A DNA stretch of 64,000 bases from Tridacna crocea (Eukaryota; Mollusca; Bivalvia; Cardiida; Cardiidae). The stretch's first letter is position 1; each line of letters opens with the position of its first letter. Both the position numbers and the translations under genes were made by a program. Of this stretch, positions 24,401-36,400 are shown piece by piece. Under the pieces are notes generated by a model. That model saw only the letters and a list, made by a program, of their open reading frames with translations, did no database searches and was not told where the DNA came from. The stretch is taken from the NCBI GenBank assembly GCA_943736015.1, contig OX031065.1:25558427-25622426 (forward strand). Reading direction: 5' to 3'.

Positions 24401-27400
24401 TATTGTCCGATGTTAATAGTACATGCTACTCAAACTCCTAAGTGACCGAAAAAGGGGGTGGGAATTGATTCATACACCATTGTCTGATTTGCAGTGGTGG
24501 GCCAATGATTGACTATAGCCGAAAGTCATTGGGTTTTGGCTTCCGATTGAGATAAGCTATTGAGAAATCCCGGAATGGATTGTAGTCGGTACCAAAGATC
24601 GTTCGGTCGTGAAACGTGAATATTGCTGGTTTTTACTTTTTAGCATTTGGTTTTGTGACTTGCATTAATCAGACTCTAGGATCCAACACAGTGATAACAA
24701 ACACGAAAATTAGCCGGAAAAATGATAGATATTTTTTTCCATGGATTTCTTGACAAACTTGACAACTCGGCAAGTTTCTCATTTGATCCCTGAGCCCTTG
24801 TTTTTAATGCTCAGAAATATGAAACGACATGTCTGTGACGCTGAAAAAGATCTGCCTAATTGTCTGTCTGATGCGTGAAATTATCGTCTAGAGCTCCATC
24901 TAAACTAACTTGCATGCATCCGGCAGAAATATGGACTAAACACGATCAGTTTAAAATTTGATGGACGCGTAATCTAATGAAGCTGGCGAGTCATTTATGA
25001 CAAAGTAACTAAGGTGTTAATCTTCTTATCTAGTGTAAAGTGACAGATTTTAAAGTTAACTGCAATTCAAAATGACTAACTGATGTCAAATCATGTAGTA
25101 ATACTTCTCCAAAAATTAATTGACACAAAAAATTGATCGTCAAAAAAAAACATAAAAACCCATGACACTACAATGATCGGCGTGGAATCTTCCAATCATC
25201 AGGACTTCAAACCATCTTCTCATCTTTAATAATGAAATTAAACAGTGAATTTACACAAGTAACTCAATAAAACAATAAGTGGAAGCTAAAATTATGTCTT
25301 GAGTGAAGGAAATTGTTGTTTTATGAAATGAAAATATAGATCTAGATGGGGGGGGGGGGGGGGCGTATTTTTTTTTTTAAAGATTTTCTTAGGTCTTAGC
25401 ATATCATATATTTCATTCAATTCAAAATTTTTTCATCTTGAAAATGCTAAAACTGGATCTCATTAGAGGAATTTGAAGGTTATAAAATAGCTAAATCTCA
25501 GAGCTTTCAGGGGGCCGGAGTGTGGCCATAGTGATTCCCATAGTGTTTTTAAAAGGCTTCTTTCTCAGGGGCGTCAAAAGTAGGGATTGTGTGGTAATGG
25601 GTTAAGCTGTAGTTATCAGAATTTGGTCGTCAACCGACGATATGCATTATGCAAAATGGAAAAAAAAATCATCAATGCATCGTTTACGCAGTCTGACCAG
25701 AGTCGATACTTTTTGCATTTGCGAGAGGGTTCCTTTTCACGAGATGGATTACAAATACAGCTGACTTATATGAAACCATTTATTAGTATATGAAGCGCAT
25801 TTTATTCCAGCCATAGCAGAAGATTGTGTGTGAAGATAAAGTCAAGAACAGCTGTTGCCATGGAAGTAAGTAATCATAATCAGAGTTAAACTTGAAAAAA
25901 AAATTGAAAGTTGTATGACACCAAACAAGCAATCATAACACATTTGAATAGTCATGAAATACTACCATCAGTTTAAAACTAGTCGTCAGAAATCGTTAAT
26001 TAATTTTGCCATTTGATAAAATACCATATGCATGTAAATAGAGCCAATGTATCAACGCCAAAAGTATTCCTGTGTTAAGATTTTTAAAGTTGTGTTAGTT
26101 TAAAGGGGTCAAGGGTACATTTTTAGCACACCTGAGCACAACATGCTCAAGGGGAGCTTTTAGGATCGTCAACAATTCTTTAGACATCAACTTCTCCTAA
26201 ACCGGTGGACCAATTTGGACCAAACTTGGCTGGAATGTTCCTTGGGAGGTCTTCTTTAAAATTTGTTCACAGATTTTGATCTGTCAAAAACTCTGTTTGC
26301 CATGGCAACCAAATGGTATTTTCCAGGAAATTCTTTAAAAATCTTCTTCTCTTCAACCGCTGGCCAAATTTTGAAATAATTTGGCAGAGATGTTCCTTGG
26401 GTGACCCTTTTCAAAAATTTTGATTCGTCAAGAAACATGGCTTTGGTGAATGGGGGCTACTTGCACTATACAGAAATGAAGAAATTCTTAAAAATTCTTC
26501 TTATCTTAAACCATGGGTCAGATTTTGAATTAATTTCACAGAGATGTTCCTTGGATGACCCTTTTAAAAAATTGTTCTTGAAATTTTGATTTGTCGAGAA
26601 ACATGGCTGTGGTGAATGGGGATTACTTGCTCTAAAGGGAAATGAGGAAATTCTTAAAAATTCTTTTTCTCTCAAAATTAATGTCTATTCAGATTTTGAA
26701 ATAATTTCACAGAGATGTTCCTTGGGTGACCCTTTTAAAAAATTGTTTGTGAAATTTTGATTTGTCAAGAATTATGGCTCTGGTGAATGGGGGTTACTTG
26801 CACCATACAGCAATGAAGAAATTCTTAAAAATTCTTCTTCTCAGAAACCGCTGGCGAGATTTTAAAATAATTTCACAGAGATGTTCCTTGGGTGACCCTT
26901 TTCAAATCTTGTACATGAAATTTTGATTCATCTAGAAACATGGCTTTGGTGAATAGGGGCTACTTGCACTATACGAACATAAAGAAATTCTTGAAAATTC
27001 TTCTTCCCTGAAACGGCTGGTCAGATTTTAAAATAATTTCAAAGAAATGTTCCTTGAATGACCTTTTTCAAAAATTGTCTGTGAAATTTTGATAGGTCAA
27101 GAAGCATGGCTCTGGTGAATGGGGGCTACGTGCATTGTATGGAAATTAAGAAACTATAAATTCTTCTTTTCTGAAACTGCTGGTCAGATTTTGGAAGGAC
27201 TTTTACAGGACTGGTGACCTTTAGAAAATTGTTTGGCAAAATAATGATTTTGTTTCCAGTGTTTCAATACCTCAAAAGAAAAAAAAAAAATGGCTATGGT
27301 TCTCTCTAAAATTCAGGTGAGGGATCCTGGGCCATCTTGGCCCTCTTGTTTAAAGTTGTACTGATCTTACCTGTAAATTTTTTCTACACTGTTGTGGGGA

Positions 27401-30400
27401 ATTAAATATCCCATATTAAGGGCGCTGGTTGGATTTCTCAATTCAAACTAAAACATTTGTTCCCAAGAAAAGAAATCAGAAAACACTGCATGTATTATTA
27501 GTTGTACTAAAAAAATTTAGCACTGCCAGTAAAGACACTCACTTTCACATCATATCATACGGTGCTTTCGTTAATGTTCAGTTAAATGGTATAGCCTTGT
27601 GCAGATTAAGCATTAGATTGATGTCAATATTCTCAATAGTACAATCACATTTCATTAGCATAGGCTGTTAATTCAACTCGTACTACTCGCATGGAATCAT
27701 CCTCTCATCGGTGAAAGACAAATGAAAAATTAGCATCTTGTATAGCCACACAAAACACCACTATACTCTATTGAAATCGTGCATTTGCTTGATGACACTG
27801 CCACAAAGACTGTTTTTAATTATTGCTTACATGCACAGGTGCTGGTGACACATTTCCTAGATATCAAAAGACCAAAGCTGGCTTTATTCGGCAGATATTC
27901 TGATAACTTGCATTTACTGTACTTGCATTGTCCCACTCATCACAGTTAACATAGATAACACAGACCCTGCCATCCAGATACCAACTTGCCATTCTTCCCA
28001 CTCATCCCAGTTGACAAATATTTACATTCGGTTCAATTTAAACGCTCCTAGTTTTGTAAAGAAACTGAATCTGTGGCCGAAAATTGGCATTCTGGTAGAT
28101 AAGTGCATGAAAATCAAGCGTGGGGTATACAGTTGGTTCTGGATGATTCAAAAATGATCCATTTGATCAAAAAACATTGATTTTCTGGAAAAATACCATT
28201 ACAAAGTGTTTGCTATGGCAAACATCTTGATTTTGGGATCAAAGATTGTATAGCAACCATTTGTTATCCCATTGATCCACACTTTCAAGCTGGTTGCATG
28301 TAACATCAAAAAAGATATCAAAAATAATGGCAGCCACCCATGAAAATATTACCAATGATGTCCACTTGGTGAAATAAATTTCAGTCTTTCGCAGAAAAAA
28401 GCAAATATTTTCTTTATTTTATGCTTTTAATCATTTGGGGGTGGGAGTAGGGTGTGGGGTCTTTATCAAAGTCTAGCACAGTTTTTTTTTTTTGGTTATC
28501 CCTTTTGCATAGCCCCTTTGCATAGCAAGGCATTACTATATTACAAGAGCAAGAAATGTAAGGTAAATTATATATTTCCATCTGGTTGTAAGGCAAGCTC
28601 TAGGGAACTACTGCGAGAGAACAACTAAAACTGCCTTCAATGGAAGAGTAAGAATATAAAAAGCAGTATTTTCACTGGTCGTAACCATGCAATATTGAAA
28701 AATAATACACCTATATTTCTTGGAAAACTACAGGAAGCATGAAATCAACACAGTCATGTATGTTTAACTACCGGTATTTCCCAAACAACAAAAATTTAAA
28801 CTAGTCCAAATTGATAGGATTTGTACATGACAAATGTAACTGGATTGATGATTTTTTTTTTTTTTTTTTTTGATCAGGTAGAAAACAATATGGGAAAAGG
28901 AGAAAATGCTGGTCACTAGCATTTTCTCCTTTCCCACAATGTATTTCAGAAGCCTTTTTTTACAGGGTCGTTAAAACCCAGGATTGTGTTGTAATGGGTT
29001 AACTGGAGCAATTTCAGTAAATACGGGTTTAAAGTAAATTTTGCATATTTATCAATATACATGTATTTATGGGGATAAATGTTACAAAATTAAATGATTA
29101 GTAGTCTAATGTTTATAATGGTAATATAAGTGCTACATAAATCATTGAATTTCAAATTGAAAGTTTCTTCTTTGGGTCTGATGGTCATTGTTAACTTTTT
29201 CATTCATGTATGAAGTTTTTTGTGTACACATTTTCATACTAGAGTTTTTTGTAGTTGTAGTTTACCTATAATCAGTTATTTTATGATTAGTCAATCATTC
29301 CACTTTGTTACATAATACAAAATATATTGGGAAAATAGTCCATCTAATCTGCATTTCATGTTTAAAACACTAGTGTTGTCCCTTGTCATCGTAAATGTTT
29401 CTTGTTCATGTATCTGTGTATAATAAATATGAAAAAGTCAAAGCTAATTTTAACATTAATTTTATGTTTTCTATTCTTATGTTGAGTAAACATATAATAT
29501 AATTATGTGTTAATCTTTGGTCATGTTCCCTGTAATATAAGGATCAAACTGTTCATATCAACATGTTTTAACTCTTTACCAAACAACAAATTCATAGACT
29601 GGTCCAGATTGAAAATATTTACAGATGACAAAATGAATGTGACTGAAGAATCGAAATTGAAAATATTTACAGATGACAAAATAAATGTGACTGAAGAATC
29701 GAAACTTGATTTGGGAAGGGTAGAAAGCATTGTGGAAAAAAGGAGAAAATGCTGGTTACCAGCATTTTCTCCTTTTCCCACAATGTTTTCAAAAGGCTTA
29801 TACCTCAGGGTCGTCAAAAGTCATCATTGTGTGGTAAAGGATTAATCATGCAAGCACATGACTTTGTATTCTATGCCGTCATCTGCATGAAGTGCTTTGC
29901 TTAGCTTTACCTTGTTTATGGGTTAACTCTTTACCAAAGGACAAAATTTTAGGCTTGTCCAAATAGAAAGCATTTGCAGAAGACAAAATAAATGTGACTC
30001 ATGATTTAAAACTTGGCTTTAGAAGAGTAGAAAACATTGTAGGAAAAGGAGAAAATGCTGGTTATACCAGCATTTTCTCCTTTTCCCATAATGTTTTCAG
30101 AGGGCTTCTTCCTCTGCTTCATAAAAACCAGGGATTGTGTGGTAAAGGGTTAAAGTTGTGTTGGGTCAGTCTCATGAGGTTTGCAGTTAGAATCTGCACC
30201 ATTTCTGTTAAAAATGTATAGTGTCTGGTTTTTTTAATGTTATTATGTGATGTATTTCATATCATATGCTAATCTAATATGCCTTGAATGTTGTAAACTG
30301 GTGTTGTGAATGGTTTTGGAGGTAATGGAAGTTTTGTGAACCTCTCTTTTTCCAGGTTCTTACTTTTTACCAAAAGACAAAATTTTAGACAAATCCAAAT

Positions 30401-33400
30401 TCAAAGGATTTGCAGACGATATTATAAATATGACTCAGTAATTAAAATTCCTTTTGAGAAGGGTAGAAAACATTGTGGAAGAAGAAGAAAATGCTGATTA
30501 CCAGCATTTTCTCCTTTTCCCACAATGTTTTCTAAAGGCTTCTTTCCTAGGGTCATCAAAAGAAGGGATTGTGTGGTAATGGGTTAATATGCCATGAATG
30601 TTGTAACACTGGTGTTGTGGATGGTTTTGGAGGTGATGGAAGTTTTGTGAACCTCTTTTTTTTCTAGGTTCTAACTCTTTACCAAACGACAAAATTTTAG
30701 GATAGTCCAAATTCAAAGCATTTGCAGACATAAAAAAAAATGTGACTCAACAATTGAAATTCCTTTTGAGAAGGGTAAAAAAGATTGTGGGAAAAGGATA
30801 AAATGCTAGTTACCAGTACCAGCATTTTCTCCTTTTCCCAAAGTGTTTTCATATGGTTTTTTCATCAGGGTCATTGAAACTTGTGATGGTGTGTTAAAGA
30901 GTTAAAGGTTGAGTTTTGTGTTCATATTGATTTCCTTTCAGTCGAATCCCAAAATGCTCAAGTACGAGATGTACGTGTGTGCAGTCCAAATGTTTTGCAG
31001 AACCCACATTTACAAGCCCCAAATCCCCTGTCTTTGTTATCTCGAGGTATTTGTAGAACCCATGCACCTGCGTATTATTTCTAAATTTAGTTGACTCATT
31101 ATCTCCTGACACAAATTTGCAGCAGACGACTTTTTTGAACTTTTCTTCAAAAGTGAGCAAAATGAAGGTGATTAACTCTTTACCAAACAATCCCGACTTT
31201 TAACAACCCTGAGAAAGATGCTTTTTGAAAATGTGTTGGATAAAGGAGAAAATACTGTTGATCAGCATTTTCCCACAATATTTTCTACCTTTCCCAAAAC
31301 AAGTTTCAGTTTTTCAGTGGCATTGATTTTGCTGTCTGCAAATGCTTTTATTTTGGTATAGTCTAAAATTTTCTAAATTGGTACAGGAGTGACTTTTTTA
31401 CCGCATGATGAAAATGCAAACATATCTAAATGTTTTCAGAAGGCTTCTTCCTCTGGGCCGTAAAAACCAGGGATTGTTTGGTAAAGGCTTAACCCATTAC
31501 CGCACAATCCCTACTTTTGTCGGCCCTGTGAAAGAAGCCTTTTGAAAACACTGTAGGAAAAAGAGAAAATGCTGGTAACCAGCATTTTCTCCTTTTCCCA
31601 CAGTGTTTTCTACCCTTCCAAGAACAAATTTCAATTTTTCAGTCACCTTTATTATGTCGTCTGCAAATGCTTTCAATTTGGACCAGTCTAAAATTTTCTT
31701 GTGTGGTAAAGATTTAAAAGAAGCCGTCTGCAGGAGATAATACTGGGTAGAGAATTGCACAAAACAGTGACTCATGTAAGGAATACATTGCTTAATAACT
31801 CATTGATTTTAACTCTCTTCCAGCAGTGAATTGATTTGGTGTTCAAAATACAATATGTTAACAAAGCATTGGCCATATTTTGTTGCTGCTTTAGTAGACG
31901 GCAAATGTTGAAATTGTCCTACCTGATTGCATTTGCGGATGACAATGAAAAATAAAATATGTTTTTGAATCTGCAGAAAACATTTTTGTAAAGAAAGAAA
32001 ACGATAGAAATATGAAGAAATTTGATTACTTTTATGCATAAGAAAGTATGTGTATTTTGAACACTAAATATTGTTTGATACTGTATTATTCTTGCAGGTT
32101 ATATATAAAGTGCTTTTGACTCTAATTATGTAGACTTCCTCAATCACAGCGTTTCAATAATTTTTTACACACAACTTTATGTATATTCTGTTTATCTATT
32201 TAAAAAGGTGGAAAATCACATGTTTTTGTTTTCATACACTCGACTGAAAAATGGTGGAATTATGACAAAATGAAACTTAAATCATTACAGCACACTCCTG
32301 ACTTTCAACAGTCCCGGCAATAAGTCTTTTGAAAATATTGTTGGAAAAGGAGAAAATCATTGTTAACAGCATTTCCTCCTTTTCTCACAATATTTTCCAC
32401 CATTGCTGAAACAAATTACATATTATGTCATATTTTTTTTTTGTCTGCAATTGCTTTCAATTTGGACTAGTCTAAGACTTTGTTGTTTCCCAAACAATCC
32501 CTGGTTTTTACGGGTCTGGAATAGTAGCTTTTAAAAACATTGTGGGAAAAGGAGAAAATGCTGGAAACCGGCATTTTCTCCATTTCCCCCAAAGTTTTCT
32601 ACCCATCATAGACAGAAATCATCTTTTCAGCGAGAGTTGAATAGTCGTCTGCAAATGTTTTCAATTTGGTATAGTCCAAAAGTTTGTCATTTTGGAAAGG
32701 TTAAGAGTTAAATGGCTTTTACTATTTAACTGTAGAATGCTATCAATCAACCATCAGTGCATTACTATCCAGTGAATTTATCATAATTTTGTCATGAAAA
32801 TTGGTACCCTTTGCAAACCTTATTTCATTTATCTAGTTATTCTTCAGAACAAAAAGCATGTGATTTTCTGTTTTATTTCAATTTGTTATATTTCATTTAT
32901 TAGCTAGACTGTTTTCAAAGAAAACATCTCATATTGTCATAGCCCAAGCTATCTTTGTGCAAAAACTTGTACATTTATAATAACATTGTAACATCTTAGT
33001 ATTTATTAAACCTATTTATTTCAAACTTGGACTGATTGTTAAAATCAAAAGGGGAACCCATTCAACAGGGACAGGTAGCCACACAAATTTTTGACGCAGT
33101 TACCTGTATGTCCCTTTTTCAAAACCGTAGACATTTATATTGTTGTCATTAGTCATTACTGACAATATTTAATTGAAACTTAAACTAATTATTAACTACT
33201 ATGAAGGTAACTCTTACAACAGTGGCAAGAAACCATAAAATATTTTTGACACAGTTATGTCCCTATTCATAGTTCAAAATTTCACTGTTGGCAACAGCAG
33301 TCGATTGTTGGCACCAGCATAATTATGGTGCTCTTGTTGTCATGTGTCATAATACGCTCTTGGTCTAAATTGTCTTAACACATTTTTCAGCTCCACCAAA

Positions 33401-36400
33401 AAGATACAGTATACCACTGAAAGTTGTAACTTGTATGTGATATACATTTATCTTTTGATTCCTTTTTTTGTCTTGACTTAACCTTCCTGTGTTTTAAAGA
33501 ACCTTTGGAGAAAGGCTGGTTAACAGCAGCTTTACTTTTCTCACCATGTTTTTTACCCTTTCACAGACATAACCATTTGTATTAACCATCTGATCTGTCA
33601 TTTTGTAGATGCTATCCTATTGGACAAGCCTAAAATTTTGTGTAAAGAGTTAGGAATAGGCATGCTGATTGAGTCTAAATCTTATATAACATCTGTTACT
33701 TCAGTGTCTTGTGTTTAGGTCTGTATTTCTAATCCTGAGAAGATTGCTAAGCTTGAGGGCCATTGGCACTTAAGTGCTCTCCTGAATAAAGTGGTTGAGG
33801 ATTGCAAGATTGTTCTAGTGATATACCCTTTTTACCTAACATCACCATGTTTCGAACTGGTCCAAGATGATATCATGACAAACATTTTTACCATATCTCA
33901 TGAATACTGGATTAAAACTGGCAGCTAGAAGACACACAAAGTTTTTTTAGCCCCACCAGCCAATGTCATGGCCACAAGACAACTCTTGTCTCCATTATTT
34001 CTGAAGTTGAAGCCCTTAGTTAACAAATTTAACATTTTTGTCTGGAGCATACAACCCAAAATATGAACAGCTTTTGGCTTCAAACTCCATGTTAATAAGT
34101 CATTTTAAGGGTGTCATGTTTGCAACTGTCGTGTTTTAGGATTTGTGTTTGTGGATTTCGTGTTTGTAGATATATCTTCAATAAATAATATCAGGTTAAC
34201 CGTTTTTCTTTTAATTCATCAATGCAATAAAAGGTATGGATGGATAGCTTGTTTTTTTTTTTGTCCATAAACACTATGCCAGTTATGATATGACTATGGA
34301 AGGGTGATTATGAAAGGCTTAGTGCAATGAAGTGCTGTTCAGGTCCTGCAGGAATCACACCTTGGAATGGACAGCAGGGAATGATATAACAGTCCTTCAG
34401 ACTGCCTTCTTGTTTATGCTGTTTACCTCCAGGAGGTTTTGTAATATCTGCACAGGGCTAGTAGATGGGAGAGACTTGGGTTTTATTCAGTTGCATCTTG
34501 GACAGAGTATTTTCTGTAAATAGATAGAGTATTTTCTGTTTCAAAAAAGAATTGGTTCAATAACCTCCCTTTACTTAAGCACCAGACATATTTATTTGTC
34601 CTTGCTGTTTATGTTTGTTATTAATGTTTTTACCCTATAATACATTTTTAAAGCTTGAATAATCTCATGTTCTGTGGACCTTGAGGAAGGTGGCTACTTT
34701 TACGTTTGGGGAAAAGGAGAAAATTCTGGAAACCAACATTTTCTTCCTCTCCTGTCTTCTCTCTCTCTTCCAAAGATCTTTGGCAAATTTGTACTACTAT
34801 TGAACTGATTGTGTGCAGATGCTGTCAGTACAGAAGAGTCAAAGAACCTGAGTGTGGCCAAGAGTTAGCATTTCTAGATCTATCAAAACTTTTCTCGTAT
34901 TTGCAGGCGGTATAAACAACAGCAAAAAGTGCAGTCTGATCGCTTATTTTACTTCCACAAGAGTTAGACATTCTGTTCAAAAATGCCTCAAAGTTCAAAA
35001 TAATTTTGTCTATCTTGGAGCAGGTCCAGTGTGACCCAGTGGTGAAGATGTCAGACTTGTAGCATTGAGGCTCTGGTCCCCACTTAACTTTATACCACAC
35101 AATCCCTACTTTTAACAACCCTAGAAAAAAGCCTGTAGAAAACAATGTGGGAAAAGAAGAAAATGCTGTATTTTCTCATTTTTCCACAATATTTTCTTCC
35201 TTATCAAAATGAGAAATCACCATATTCCCAAGAGTTAATTTGTTGTCTGCAGATACTTTAAATTGGGTCCAGTCCAAAAATTTGTTGTTTGCTAAAGAGT
35301 TAATTCTTTATTGGATTACAAAATTAATCTCTTGCCCAAATTGAAAGTAATTTGCAGACAACAAATCAAGTATTGGTAAAAGGTGGGATTTACTCCGCAA
35401 ATTAAAAGAAGACATTTTTGTTAAGGTAAAAATGCTGGTTAACAACATTGTCTCCTTTTCCTTCTATACTTCCAAAGGCCTCTTTTCTCGGGGTCATTAA
35501 CCCTTTACCACACAATGATGACTTTTTACGACCTTTAGAAAGAAGCCTTTTGAAAACATTTCGGGAATAGGAGAAAATGCTGGTAACCAGCATTTTCTCC
35601 TTTTCCTAAAATGTTTTCTACTCAAATCAAAAAATGATTGCACTGTTTGAGCCACATTTAAATAGTTGTCCGCAAATGCTTTCCAGTTGGACAAGGCTTA
35701 AATTTTGTCGTCTGGTAAAGGGTTAACATCCAGAATTGTTTGAAAATGGGTTAGAGAGGTTTTTCTCAGTATTGAAAACACTGTGGGAAAAGGAGAAATG
35801 CTGGTAACCAGCATTTCCTCTTTTTCCAACAATGTTTTCTACCATGCTGGGAACAAATTTCACTTTTTGAGTTTCGTTTATTTTGTAGTCTGCAAAATTT
35901 TAATGCTTTCGATTTGGACAAGTCTAAAATTTTGTCGTTTGGGAGAGTTAATTACAAGATTATCTCATGATTTTTCATTTCCAATCCTGCATGGTACTCT
36001 TCAGCAATGCTGAAAAGTGCAAGACTTGTATGTCATATACTTTCCTCTCTACAACTGCATGCACATTAGACCTTTCTGTTCTGTTTTCATGACAACTCGA
36101 CAGAAGCAGGAATGTTGTCAAAAGATAATAATTATAAGAACAGAATAATTGAGAAATCATCTATTATAAAAATTTTGTCCATTTGGAAGAATTATTTTAC
36201 CTGAACGACAATTTCTGAGACGTATTACAATCAGAAGTGTTTGTAGACATAGTGAATGTTGCTGCAATGATGATATTTGTTTTTGGAAGGATGTAAAAAG
36301 ATGTGGGAAAAGGAGAAAGTGTAAGTTATTACCAGCAGTTTCTCCTTTTCCCACAATTTTTTACAAAGGATGTCCTTCTCGAGTTGGTGAAAATACAGGA

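Larger units (their letters stand above)
30275..30905. repeat. Tandem duplication, about 310 bp unit
   Basis: Two head-to-tail units start near 30275 and 30585. Each has TAATATGCC.TGAATGTTGTAA, then GGTTTTGGAGGT.ATGGAAG, TTTTGTGAACCTCT and CAGGTTCT or TAGGTTCT, followed by a MITE. The duplication therefore included unique intron sequence and a MITE copy. Confidence 0.88.

Noticed and set aside
23310..27671. Two matching 80-codon frames in the inverted arms, seeming conserved
   Set aside because: They match because the DNA is duplicated. No splice sites or domain support a protein.
29507..29845. 112-codon open frame with repeated KIFTDDK
   Set aside because: Lies wholly in a MITE with a 48 bp duplication. 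The peptide repeat only reflects DNA repetition.
31807..31990. Possible B-to-A MITE (TTTTAACTCTCTTCCAGC, GCATTTGCGGATGACAATG)
   Set aside because: The hairpin and A arm are absent and the match is weak.
35020..35082. tRNA-like stretch GTGACCCAGTGGTGAAGATG..CTCTGGTCCCCAC
   Set aside because: A plausible old SINE head, but box B and the body are not clear enough to annotate.
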